Assembly (NCBI RefSeq): GCF_006782915.1
Contig: NZ_VCNP01000025.1
Coordinates: 62,001-126,000 of the forward strand
Length of the DNA stretch: 64,000 nucleotides
Source: Streptomyces calvus
GTDB lineage: Bacteria; Actinomycetota; Actinomycetes; Streptomycetales; Streptomycetaceae
Direction of reading: 5' to 3'
Positions 1 through 8,145 of the stretch are shown here, one piece after another (positions within the stretch are counted from its first letter, which is position 1; each line of letters begins with the position of its first letter). The notes beneath the pieces were generated by a model, which had not been told where the DNA came from, did no database searches, and saw nothing but the letters and a program-made list of their open reading frames with translations. Both the position numbers and the translations under genes were made by a program.

Positions 1-1008
1 CTGGCGCTGATGGTGTTCTTCCCGAGGATCACCACGGTGGTCCCGGCGCCGCTGGTGTCGATCGTCGTGCTCACCGTCGTCACGGTCGCGGCCGGGATCG
101 CCGTACCGACCGTGGGCGACAAGGGAGCGCTGCCGTCCTCGCTGCCGGTGCCCGGTCTGCCGGACGTGCCGTTCACCTGGGACACCCTGACGACCGTCGC
201 GCCGTACGCGCTGGCCATGGCGCTGGTCGGGCTGATGGAGTCGCTGATGACGGCGAAGCTGGTCGACGACATCACCGACACCCGCTCCTCGAAGACCCGT
301 GAGTCCGTCGGGCAGGGCGTGGCCAACATCGTCACCGGCTTCTTCGGCGGCATGGGCGGCTGCGCGATGATCGGCCAGACGATGATCAACGTACGGGTGT
401 CCGGGGCCCGTACCCGACTGTCGACGTTCCTGGCGGGCGCGTTCCTGATGGTGCTGTGCATCGCCTTCGGACCGGTCGTCTCCGACATCCCGATGGCCGC
501 GCTGGTCGCCGTGATGGTCATGGTGTCGGTGGCCACCTTCGACTGGCACTCCATCGCGCCGAAGACGCTGAAGCGGATGCCGGCCGGGGAGATCACGGTC
601 ATGGTGGTCACCGTCGTGTGTGTGGTCGCCACCCACAACCTGGCCATCGGTGTGGTGGTCGGTTCGCTGACCGCGATGGTCATCTTCGCCAAGCGCGTCG
701 CGCATCTCGCCGAGGTGACCGCCGTCACCGATCCCGACGGCGGCACGGTCGTCTACCGGGTCACCGGTGAGCTGTTCTTCGCCTCCTCCAACGACCTCGT
801 GGGCCGGTTCGACTACGCCGGCGACCCCGACAAGGTCGTCGTGGACCTGTCCGCCGCCCACATCTGGGACGCCTCCTCGGTCGCCGCGCTGGACGCCGTC
901 GAGACCAAGTACGCCCAGCGCGGCAAGAGCGTGGAGATCGTCGGCCTCAACGAGCCGAGCGCCCGGATGCACGCCACGCTCAGCGGCGAACTCACCGGCA
1001 GCCACTGA
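1..1008 (+). CDS. SulP-family anion transporter with STAS domain (5' end outside window)
   Basis: This is the C-terminal part of a SulP (SLC26-type) inner-membrane anion permease; the reading frame is open from the first base, so the start lies upstream. The visible part holds several hydrophobic segments and the conserved SulP stretch around GLMESLMTAKLVDD and ANIVTGFFGGMGGCAMIGQ. The last ~95 residues form a cytoplasmic STAS domain (VVDLSAAHIWDASSVAALD), the anti-sigma-antagonist-like fold that regulates these carriers. SulP proteins carry sulfate, bicarbonate or similar anions; substrate cannot be told from this fragment. No carbonic anhydrase domain follows the STAS domain, as it does in some bacterial members. 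A block of short tandem repeats follows the stop. Confidence 0.9.
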   Translation: MALMVFFPRITTVVPAPLVSIVVLTVVTVAAGIAVPTVGDKGALPSSLPVPGLPDVPFTWDTLTTVAPYALAMALVGLMESLMTAKLVDDITDTRSSKTRESVGQGVANIVTGFFGGMGGCAMIGQTMINVRVSGARTRLSTFLAGAFLMVLCIAFGPVVSDIPMAALVAVMVMVSVATFDWHSIAPKTLKRMPAGEITVMVVTVVCVVATHNLAIGVVVGSLTAMVIFAKRVAHLAEVTAVTDPDGGTVVYRVTGELFFASSNDLVGRFDYAGDPDKVVVDLSAAHIWDASSVAALDAVETKYAQRGKSVEIVGLNEPSARMHATLSGELTGSH

Positions 1009-1065
1009 CCGGGCCCGCACCGGCGGCGTTCCCCACGCGCCGTACGTGCGGGCGCCCGCCGTGAG

Positions 1066-1236
1066 GTGACGGTTCCCGTACGGCTGTCCGTCGTGAAGTG
1101 GCTGTTCCGGTACGGCTGTTCGCAGTGGGGTGACGTTCCGGTACGGCTGTCCGTCGTGAAGTGACGGTTCCGGTACCGCTGTCCGCAGTGGGGTGACGTT
1201 CCGGTACGGCTGTCCGTCGTGAGGGGACGGTTCCGG
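1066..1236. repeat. ~31-bp imperfect tandem repeat, about 5.5 copies
   Basis: Between the SulP gene and the convergent membrane-protein gene lie about five and a half copies of a 31-32 bp unit containing GTTCCGGTACGGCTGTCCG. Alternate copies match best, ending in CGTCGTGAA or CGCAGTGG, which gives a 62-bp higher-order period. No ORF with Streptomyces-like codon use covers the block. Confidence 0.8.
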
Positions 1237-1263
1237 CGCGCCGGTCGGTCGGCGCCGGGACGG

Positions 1264-2166
1264 TCACGGTGCTCGGTCCGCCTCCGCGGCTTCCGTACGG
1301 GCGGCGGCCGTACCGGCCCGGGCCGTTGTCGCGGTTCCCGGCACGGCGGCCGTTCCAGCCGCCTGCGGTACGGCGGCCGTTCCGGCGGTCTCCGGCACGG
1401 CGGCCGTCCCGGCGGGCTCCGGCACGGCGGCCGTCCCGGCGGGCTCCGGTGCTGCGGCCGTCCCGGCCGTGTCCGGTACGGCGGTCGTGGCCTGCGCGTC
1501 CGGGTCGGCCGTCGAGGTGATCTCGATGCGGTCGCCCACCCGGATCCGCTGGTAGAACCACTCGGCGTCCCGGATGTCCATGCCCACCCAGCCGGTCCCG
1601 GCGGCGAGGCCGGCGAGGGCCCTGGTGTCGAAGGCGAGGGCGCCCGCGTAGACCGGTTCCCCGTCGGAGGTGCGCAGCTCCACCAGGTACGGGACCTTGA
1701 TCTCCTTGACCTCCTGGCCGCCCGCTCCTGCGCCGGCCTCGAGCGGCAGCAGCCGCAGGTCGGCCTTGGCGACCACCGTCATGCGGCTGCCGGGCGGGAA
1801 CCGGTCGAAGGAGTGCGAGTCGACGCGCATCACGCGGTCGCCGACCGTGAGGGTGTGGCCGCCGAGGTCCAGGACGCCGGCCGGGGCGGGAGTCGGAACG
1901 GGAGGCGAGGTCGGCGTGCCGGTGGTCGGGCGGTCCGAGGCCGTGCCCGGCAGTTGACGGCGGCCGCCCGGGTCGTCGGGGTGCAGGGTGAAGGCGAGGG
2001 CCGCCAGTGCGCAGGCCGCCGTGACCGCCGTGCCGAGCACGGCCGTCGCCCTGCGGCGGCGGGAGCGGCGCCGGGCGAGGTCGCGGACCCGCGCGGCGTC
2101 CAGGCGCGGCGGCGTCTCGTGCTGTGCCGCCAACTCGCGCAATGCTCGGGCGAGTTCATCCGACAC
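1264..2166 (-). CDS. Membrane-anchored protein paired with a SigE-family sigma factor (putative anti-sigma), with repeat-encoded tail
   Basis: Protein of 300 residues. The N-terminus (MSDELARALRELAAQHETPP) is followed by an Arg-rich patch and one transmembrane helix at about residues 40-62. Beyond it lies an exported region containing a compact, conserved-looking domain (about 95-230) of unknown family. The gene overlaps the end of the upstream sigma gene by 11 nt, so the two are translationally coupled. This arrangement is typical of SigE-family sigma factors followed by a membrane partner, so an anti-sigma or signal-sensing role is inferred; no zinc-binding anti-sigma motif is visible. The last ~65 residues are AGTAAVPEP-like repeats encoded by a 27-bp tandem repeat and are probably a recent expansion. 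Confidence 0.7.
   Translation of the reverse strand: MSDELARALRELAAQHETPPRLDAARVRDLARRRSRRRRATAVLGTAVTAACALAALAFTLHPDDPGGRRQLPGTASDRPTTGTPTSPPVPTPAPAGVLDLGGHTLTVGDRVMRVDSHSFDRFPPGSRMTVVAKADLRLLPLEAGAGAGGQEVKEIKVPYLVELRTSDGEPVYAGALAFDTRALAGLAAGTGWVGMDIRDAEWFYQRIRVGDRIEITSTADPDAQATTAVPDTAGTAAAPEPAGTAAVPEPAGTAAVPETAGTAAVPQAAGTAAVPGTATTARAGTAAARTEAAEADRAP
1345..1491. repeat. 27-bp coding tandem repeat (5+ copies)
   Basis: Five consecutive 27-bp units beginning GGCGGCCGT on the plus strand, two of them nearly identical, encode the Ala/Gly/Thr/Val/Pro tail of the minus-strand membrane protein. The unit is a multiple of three, so copy-number change would keep the frame. Confidence 0.8.
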
Positions 2167-2677
2167 GGCCGCCCTCCCTCCAGGCCGGCTCCTCGGCCTC
2201 GGCCTCGTCCACCGCCAGGTGTCTGGCCAGTGCCGCCCGTCCGCGGGACAGCCGGGCCTTGACCGTCCCCACGGGTGCGCCGGTCTCGGAGGCTACCTGT
2301 TCCACGCTGAGGTCGCACAGGTGGTGCAGGACGACCGCCATGCGCTGGGCCTCGGGCAGTTGGCGCAGCGCGGCGACCAGGGCGGCGCGTTCGGGTCCCG
2401 GGCCGGGGGTCGACTCCTGCGGCGGGGTGCGCCGCACCAGTTCCAGCCAGCGTCTGGCGCGCCGCCAGCGGCTCACCGCCAACCGCATGGCCACGGTGCG
2501 TATCCAGGCCTCGGGCGCCTCGTCGGCCAGGAGTTTCCGGCGCCGGTCCCAGGCCCGTACGAACGCCTCCTGGACCACGTCCTGGGCCTCGCCGAGGTCC
2601 CCGGTGAAGGCGTACAACTGCCCGGTCAGACGGGGGAAAGCGGCCGCGTAGAAAGCGTCGAACTCGTCCTCGGTCAT
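2156..2677 (-). CDS. SigE-family RNA polymerase sigma factor (ECF type)
   Basis: A 173-residue sigma factor. Region 2 runs from about 5 to 70 (FYAAAFPRLTGQLYAFTGD, AQDVVQEAFVRAWDRR) with the usual VQEAFVRAW core-binding helix. Region 4 runs from about 105 to 155 (LRQLPEAQRMAVVLHHLCD, SVEQVASETGAPVGTVKARLSRGR), a clear helix-turn-helix for the -35 element. The ATG at 2677 gives the normal family length; the open frame extends far upstream but is not conserved-looking. Its stop overlaps the start of the membrane-protein gene by 11 nt. It is divergent from the sigma-fusion gene that starts at 2783, so the 105-bp gap should hold promoters for both. Confidence 0.88.
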   Translation of the reverse strand: MTEDEFDAFYAAAFPRLTGQLYAFTGDLGEAQDVVQEAFVRAWDRRRKLLADEAPEAWIRTVAMRLAVSRWRRARRWLELVRRTPPQESTPGPGPERAALVAALRQLPEAQRMAVVLHHLCDLSVEQVASETGAPVGTVKARLSRGRAALARHLAVDEAEAEEPAWREGGRVG

Positions 2678-2782
2678 GCCCTCCACCGGAGTCTCGGATT
2701 TTCCCCTGCAACCCGGCCGTCGCCCCCATGCGTACAGGTTTCGCAGGTCGCGCACATCGAAGCACATCCCTGGAGGAAGACG

Positions 2783-4168
2783 ATGAACACGGGTGCCGGG
2801 ATCCATCGACCCGTCGTGCGGGTGGGCGCGCGGCGCCACGTCCCGGCCGTCGAGGAGGTGACGTACGTGCCTTTCGCCTCCGGGCCGTCGCCCCAATGGC
2901 CGGACGCCGGCGACGACTTCGCGGATCATGCGCGTGCGGCGTGGCCACGGCTGGTCGCGGTCGCCCTGTGGCTCACCGAGGACGCGGACGCGGCCGAGGA
3001 GTTGGCGCGGCGCACGCTGGTGCGGGTGTGCGCGCGGTGGCGGCGGATCCCGCGCGACGACGTGGACTTCCACGTACGGCGGTGTCTGGTGCGCGGGTTC
3101 CTGCGCAGGCGCCGCCCGGGCGGCCGGCGGCGGGCCGTGCTGGTGCTGCGGCACGGTGAGGGGCTGACGGAGACCGAGATCGCGCAGGTGCTCGGGTGTT
3201 CGGTGGGGGCGGTGCGCGCGTGGGTCCGGCGCGCGGAGAAGGAGGCCGGGGCCGAGGAGCGGCGGGCCGGGTTCGCCGCGCTGCTCGCCGGTACGGTGCC
3301 GCCGCCCGTTCCGCTCGACGGCATCCGGCGCGACGGCGCGCTGCGGCGCCGGCGGCGGGCGGGCGTGGCCGCCGCCGGGTGCGCCCTGCTGCTGGCGCCT
3401 CCGGCGGCGCTCGCCCTCGGCTCCCTCACGGGCGGTGGGGCCACCGGCGCCGCTGAGGTTCCCGACCTGCCGGAGCCCGGCCCGATGCGGCTCGTCGCCC
3501 CGGGTGAGCGGGTGCAGGCCGCTGAGGGCGTGGAGATCTGGCTGACCCCGGACGGCCCGCACTGGTCGTCCCCGCAGGGGCCCGGCCGGTTCCGCCCGGT
3601 GCGCGACGGCAACCTGGACCGTACGCGGCCGGGTGTCTCCGTACTGGGCGAGGAACTGTCCGACGGCTCGTACTTCCGGACCGGCGTGTACCACGGCCTG
3701 CGCGGCGAGCCGGCGCGCGTCGAGGTCCGGCTCGACGGGCGGACCGTCACCGCGAACGTGCTGACGCTGGCGGGCAGTCCGGGATGGGGCGTGTGGTACG
3801 TGAGGACACCCCCGACGGACTCCCGCACGGGACACCCGGACTCCGGTACGGGACGTACGGCCTCACGCACGGGGCACCCGGACTCCGGGACGGGACGTAC
3901 GGACTCCCGTACGGGACACCCGGACTCACGCACGGGACAACCAGACTCTCGTACGGGACAACCGGACCCGCGCTTCGAACGCCACCCGGTCTTCCCTACG
4001 GGACGCCCTGGCTTCCCCACGGAACGTGCCGAGCCCGCCGTGGACGCCGTCCTTCCCGGTGCCGCCCCTGCGGTCACGGTGTACGACGCGGCCGGTGACG
4101 TCCTGGTCCGCTCGGACGCCGGACCGGCGGTCGCCCGGCCGGTGCCCGTCGGTGCGTGGCGTTCGTGA
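2783..4168 (+). CDS. Sigma-70-like (SigE-family) protein fused to a transmembrane and exported domain
   Basis: Protein of 461 residues. Residues ~35-110 resemble a divergent sigma region 2 (AARAAWPRLVAVALWLTEDA, AEELARRTLVRVCARW). Residues ~112-155 hold a clear region 4 helix-turn-helix (LTETEIAQVLGCSVGAVRAW). An Arg-rich stretch and one transmembrane helix follow at about 193-215 (AAAGCALLLAPPAALALG), then an exported domain with no family I recognise. A repeat of the heptad DSRTGHP occupies about 346-394. The ATG at 2783 has a strong Shine-Dalgarno (TGGAGGAAG). The stop overlaps the next gene, a glycosyltransferase, so the two are co-translated. A factor carrying its own membrane anchor would act as a one-protein sigma/anti-sigma or membrane-bound regulator; that is inference. 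Confidence 0.72.
   Translation: MNTGAGIHRPVVRVGARRHVPAVEEVTYVPFASGPSPQWPDAGDDFADHARAAWPRLVAVALWLTEDADAAEELARRTLVRVCARWRRIPRDDVDFHVRRCLVRGFLRRRRPGGRRRAVLVLRHGEGLTETEIAQVLGCSVGAVRAWVRRAEKEAGAEERRAGFAALLAGTVPPPVPLDGIRRDGALRRRRRAGVAAAGCALLLAPPAALALGSLTGGGATGAAEVPDLPEPGPMRLVAPGERVQAAEGVEIWLTPDGPHWSSPQGPGRFRPVRDGNLDRTRPGVSVLGEELSDGSYFRTGVYHGLRGEPARVEVRLDGRTVTANVLTLAGSPGWGVWYVRTPPTDSRTGHPDSGTGRTASRTGHPDSGTGRTDSRTGHPDSRTGQPDSRTGQPDPRFERHPVFPTGRPGFPTERAEPAVDAVLPGAAPAVTVYDAAGDVLVRSDAGPAVARPVPVGAWRS
3818..3964. repeat. 21-bp in-frame tandem repeat, seven copies
   Basis: Seven 21-bp units (GACTCCCGCACGGGACACCCG-like) encode alternating DSRTGHP and DSGTGRT heptads in the exported part of the sigma-fusion protein. 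The best match is between alternate copies, a 42-bp super-period. Confidence 0.85.
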
Positions 4169-5868
4169 GGCGGCCCGAGGCCGTCGGCCGGCTGCTGCGC
4201 AGGTCCCCGGACCGCCCCCGAGTGCCCCTGCGCATCCGTCTGCGCCGCGGACGCGGACGGTGGCTGCGGCGGCTGCTCGTCACGTTCGCCGTCCTGCTGG
4301 CGGCCGTCTGCGGTGCGGCCGTCGTGGCGTACCGGCTGACCGGCATCCCCGAGCCGCACCCCGAGACGGTGGTGCAGAGCACGGTCTTCGTCGACGCCGA
4401 CGGCTCCTACCTGGGCCGGCGCGGGCCGGTCGACCGGCAGGAGGTGCCCTTGTCGCAGGTGCCCCGGCACGTCCAGGACGCGGTGATCGCGGCGGAGAAC
4501 CGGTCGTTCCGCACCGACTCCGGGGTGTCGCCGCGCGCCGTCGCCCGCGCGGTGTGGGCCACCGTGTCCGGCGGCGCCCCGCAGGGCGGTTCCACCATCA
4601 CGCAGCAGTACGTGAAGAACGCGCTGCTGAGCCCGGAACGGTCGCTGACGCGCAAGGCGCGCGAGGCGCTGATCGCGATCAAACTCGACCGGACGCGCGG
4701 CAAGGACGAGATCCTGGAGGGCTACCTCAACACGGTGTACTTCGGCCGGGGCGCCGCCGGTGTCCAGGCCGCCGCGCGGAACTACTTCGACGTGGCGCCG
4801 CAGGACCTCACCGTCTCCCAGGGCGCGGCCCTGGCGGCGATCGTCAACATCCCCTCGTACTACGAGAAGGCGGGCTCCGACCCGGAGGTGACGGCGAAGC
4901 TGCGGCACCGCTGGGAGTGGGTGCTCGACGCGATGGAGGCGGGCGGCGGCATCACGGAAGCGCAGCGCCGGCAGGCCCGTTTCCCGGCGTTCCGGTTCTA
5001 TCCGCCGGGCGAGACGGAGGGGCAGCGGCAGTATCTGATCGACGTGGCCGCGAAGGAGGCGGCGGGCCGGCTCGGCATCACCGAGGACCAGCTGGCGCGC
5101 GGCGGCTACACCGTGCACACCACCTTCGACCTGGCGCTGCAGGACGCGACCGCCGAGGCGGTGGAGAACCACGCGGAGGAATCCGGCGGCGGTGCGGTGC
5201 GGACGCACACGGCGGTGGTGGGGATCGAGCCCGGTGACGGGGCGGTGCGGGTGCTGTACGGCGGGGCGGACTACGCGCGGCAGCCGTTCAACGACGCGGT
5301 CAGCGGTGCGGTGGAGGCCGGCTCGGTGCTGGACCCGTTCGAGGGGGTGCGGCTCGACGGTCCGCTGCGCGGGCTGCACGGCTCGACGGCGCCCACACCG
5401 CTGCGGCTGGCCTCGGCGTACGCGGCGGTGGCGGCGGACGGCGTGCACGCGGCTCCCCGCACTGTGGCCCGGATCACGCGCGAGGGCCGGTCGGTCCACA
5501 CCGCGCGCCCCGGAACGCGGCGGGTGCTGGACGAGAAGGGCGCCTTCGTGGTGACGTCCCGGGCGCACGAGCGTTCCGCCGGGTGGTCGGGCACCGGCCC
5601 GTACGTCGCCGCCGGGGCCGGCGGCGACGGCGGGGACGGCGGGCCGGGAGCCTTCTTCACGGCCGGGGCGGGCGGAGGCGTCGCCCGGCGCACGGTGTGG
5701 TCCGTGGGCTACGACTCCCGACTCGCCGTGACCGTGGCGCTGTTCGCCGACCGGCCCGGCCCGAAGAAGGGCACCACGGTGCCCGCGCACCTGCCGGACG
5801 AGCCGTCGCCGACCGGGTACGCGGAACAGCTGGCGGGTGAGGTGTGGGAGGCGGCGAGCGGGCCGTGA
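4156..5868 (+). CDS. Peptidoglycan glycosyltransferase (GT51) with degenerate transpeptidase domain
   Basis: A class A PBP-like protein of 570 residues (567 if GTG at 4165, which overlaps the upstream stop as GTGA, is used). A basic N-terminus and one transmembrane helix (about 40-62) precede a complete GT51 domain: Glu114 in AAENRSF, then GGSTITQQYVKN and ILEGYLNTVYFGRGAAGVQ, which polymerise lipid II glycan strands. The C-terminal transpeptidase domain is shortened and lacks its catalytic set. Where class A enzymes have SxxK, this protein reads S390-V-L-D393. No SxN or KTG box is visible, although the flanking STAPTPLRLASAYA element survives. It should therefore be monofunctional. It is translationally coupled to the sigma-fusion gene. 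Confidence 0.85.
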   Translation: MAFVRRPEAVGRLLRRSPDRPRVPLRIRLRRGRGRWLRRLLVTFAVLLAAVCGAAVVAYRLTGIPEPHPETVVQSTVFVDADGSYLGRRGPVDRQEVPLSQVPRHVQDAVIAAENRSFRTDSGVSPRAVARAVWATVSGGAPQGGSTITQQYVKNALLSPERSLTRKAREALIAIKLDRTRGKDEILEGYLNTVYFGRGAAGVQAAARNYFDVAPQDLTVSQGAALAAIVNIPSYYEKAGSDPEVTAKLRHRWEWVLDAMEAGGGITEAQRRQARFPAFRFYPPGETEGQRQYLIDVAAKEAAGRLGITEDQLARGGYTVHTTFDLALQDATAEAVENHAEESGGGAVRTHTAVVGIEPGDGAVRVLYGGADYARQPFNDAVSGAVEAGSVLDPFEGVRLDGPLRGLHGSTAPTPLRLASAYAAVAADGVHAAPRTVARITREGRSVHTARPGTRRVLDEKGAFVVTSRAHERSAGWSGTGPYVAAGAGGDGGDGGPGAFFTAGAGGGVARRTVWSVGYDSRLAVTVALFADRPGPKKGTTVPAHLPDEPSPTGYAEQLAGEVWEAASGP

Positions 5869-6068
5869 CGTTTTCCACACGCCACGCGCCTTCGGTCAAC
5901 TTGCCTATGGAGAAAGCGAGTTGGCGGGTGTGTCTCGGGTCACTCACATGGTAGAACGTGGCAAATCGGGCATGTTCGCTATTCAACGATGGTCCGTTCG
6001 CACTTCGTACAGAACACTCGTAACAGCCCCAGTACGACAGTTCGGATCAAAGAGAGCATGCACGCGCC

Positions 6069-7838
6069 ATGACCCACTCCCCCGAGACGCCCGAAGTGCC
6101 CATACGCCCGTACCGGGTTACCGCCGCCGAAGTCGTCCCCGGCGACCTGCTCGCCCTGACGCGCGAGGACGCGACGCGGCACCGCTGGTACGTCGTGACC
6201 CACACGCTGCCCGAGGCGCCGGAGGTGATCCGGTTCACCCTGCGGCCGCCGCTGGGCGGCGTGGACCGCGAGGAGACGCTGCGCCGCGAGCAGCGGGTCA
6301 CGGTCGCCGGGCGCCGGCTGGACGTCGCCGCGGTCCCGCGGGTGAGCTCACCCGCCCTGGACGGAGTGGAGTTCCGGGACGGGGACCGGCTGCACCGTCT
6401 GCGCGCCGTCGACCCGACGGCCACCGAGGTGACGTACGTGCGCCGCTGGGGCTCCTGGCACCTGGACTCCGACGAGCCGGGAGACGCCGTCACCGACACC
6501 GAGGTGCGCCGGTGGGCCGTCGAGGCCGACCGGGAGGGCGACATCGTCGCGCACGAGCCGCGTCCCGTGCGTGCGGCGGAGGCGGCCGGGGCGCGGCGGG
6601 TCGTCGTCACCGGGCTCGGTGCCGTCACCCCGCTCGGCGTCGGCACGGGCGAGTTGTGGCAGGGGCTGCTGGAAGGACGGCACGGCATACGGGAGTTGAC
6701 GGACGAGGAGTTCGACGGGCTGCCGGTGCGGATCGCCGGCACCGTGCCGGTGGACCCGGCGGAACTGCTGCCCCGCCAGGCGGCGCGGCGGATGAACCGG
6801 GCCGCGCAGTTCGCGGTGCTGGCGGCGCGCGAGGCGTGGGCCGACGCCGGCTACGCCGAGGGCGGCACACGCGGCAGCGGGCTCGACCCGGAGCGGGTCG
6901 GCGTGAGCCTCGGCGCCATCCTCGGTGACGCGTCCGTGCTCGTCGGCGGCGACCGCAGGCTGCGGGAGAAGGGGCCGCGCGGTGTCTCGCCGCTCACCAC
7001 GCCCATGACCGTGCCCTCGCAGGCGGCCTCCCAGGTCTCGCTCGACCTGCACATCACCGGAGAGGCACGCACCGTCACCAGCGCCTGCGCCTCCGGCACC
7101 GAGGCGATCGGCCAGGCCGTCGACCGCATCCGGTACGGGCGCGTCGACGTGGCGCTCGCCGGCGGCGCCGAGGCGGTCGTCACTCCGGCCATCATGGCGT
7201 CGTTCGCCGCGATGCGGGCACTGGCCGAGGGCGACCCCGCGACGGGCTCGCCGTCGCACCCCTTCGCCAAGGGCCGCGACGGGTTCGTCAACGGGGAGGG
7301 CGCGGGCGTGCTCGTGCTGGAGTCCGAGGAGCACGCGCGGGCCCGCGGCGCGCGTATCTACTGCGAGGCCGCCGGCTGGGGGCTGTCCGCCGACGCCCAC
7401 CACGTCGCGGCGCCCGACCCCTCCGGCGACGGCATCGCGCTGGCACTGCGCCGGGCCGTGCGGGACGCGGGCGGGCAGGTCGCGGACGTCGTCCACGTCA
7501 ACGCGCACGCCACCGCCACCGTCGACGGCGACCTCGCCGAGGCGCGGGCCCTGCGCGGCGTGCTCGGCCGGCGGGACGTGCCGGTCACCGCGCTCAAGGG
7601 CCACCTCGGGCACCTCCAGGGTGCCGCGGGCGGCGTCGAGGCCGTGGCCGCGGTGCTCACGCTGCACCACGGGCTGGTGCCGCCCACGGTCGGCTGCGCG
7701 GAGGTCGACGACGCGATCGACCTGGACGTCGTACGCGGCGCGCCGCGGCCCCTGCCGCCCGTCGGCGACCTGGTGCTGAGCAACTCCTTCGGCTTCGGCG
7801 GCCACAACGCGGTGCTGGCACTGCGCCGGGTGGCGTAA
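6069..7838 (+). CDS. Beta-ketoacyl-ACP synthase (FabF-like) with a ~175-residue N-terminal extension
   Basis: A 589-residue protein. Residues ~183-585 form a complete ketosynthase that condenses acyl thioesters with malonyl-ACP. It starts at VVTGLGAVTPLG, and all catalytic residues are present: Cys340 (SACASGTEA), His480 (NAHATATVDGD), Lys510 and His515 (LKGHLGHLQGAAG), then SNSFGFGGHNA. Stand-alone FabF proteins are ~410 residues; the first ~175 here belong to no family I recognise. They read as two similar beta-rich segments, PGDLLALTREDATRHRWYVV and a second around RDGDRLHRLRAVDPTATEVT, ending in an acidic linker. No acyl carrier protein, reductase or chain-length factor is nearby, so its pathway is unknown. 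The upstream 200 bp is unusually AT-rich for this genome and probably carries the promoter. Confidence 0.88.
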   Translation: MTHSPETPEVPIRPYRVTAAEVVPGDLLALTREDATRHRWYVVTHTLPEAPEVIRFTLRPPLGGVDREETLRREQRVTVAGRRLDVAAVPRVSSPALDGVEFRDGDRLHRLRAVDPTATEVTYVRRWGSWHLDSDEPGDAVTDTEVRRWAVEADREGDIVAHEPRPVRAAEAAGARRVVVTGLGAVTPLGVGTGELWQGLLEGRHGIRELTDEEFDGLPVRIAGTVPVDPAELLPRQAARRMNRAAQFAVLAAREAWADAGYAEGGTRGSGLDPERVGVSLGAILGDASVLVGGDRRLREKGPRGVSPLTTPMTVPSQAASQVSLDLHITGEARTVTSACASGTEAIGQAVDRIRYGRVDVALAGGAEAVVTPAIMASFAAMRALAEGDPATGSPSHPFAKGRDGFVNGEGAGVLVLESEEHARARGARIYCEAAGWGLSADAHHVAAPDPSGDGIALALRRAVRDAGGQVADVVHVNAHATATVDGDLAEARALRGVLGRRDVPVTALKGHLGHLQGAAGGVEAVAAVLTLHHGLVPPTVGCAEVDDAIDLDVVRGAPRPLPPVGDLVLSNSFGFGGHNAVLALRRVA

Positions 7839-7890
7839 GGGCGCCGGACCGGGCATGGCCTGTTCGGTCGGGGTCCGGCCGGTCCGGGCC

Positions 7891-8081
7891 GTCCGGGTCT
7901 CGGGGGGTCCGGCCTGTTCGGGCCGGTCCGGGTCGGGGTCCGGCCTGTCCGGGGCGGTCCGGGCCGGGTCCGGCCTGTCCGGGGCGGTCCGGGCCGGGTC
8001 CGGCCTGTCCGGGGCGGTCCGGTCGGGGTCCGGCCTGTCCGGGGCGGTCCGGGCGGGGTCCGGCCTGTCCGGGGCGGGGTC
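7891..8081. repeat. 30-bp tandem repeat, about six copies, after the ketosynthase gene
   Basis: About six 30-bp units (GGGGCGGTCCGGGCCGGGTC then CGGCCTGTCC). Two adjacent copies at 7951-8010 are identical, indicating recent slippage or unequal exchange. Non-coding in appearance. Together with 8082-8410 this fills the 572-bp gap between the ketosynthase and ku. Confidence 0.85.
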
Positions 8082-8145
8082 CGACGGAGACCTTGGCGTG
8101 CCGACCCGGGGCGGCCGGGCGGCCGGGGCGACCGGGGCGACCGGG

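Noticed and set aside
3835..5880. Long minus-strand open frame opposite the glycosyltransferase gene
   Set aside because: It is a shadow of the plus-strand gene in high-GC DNA: Arg/Pro-rich, no motifs, inverse codon bias.
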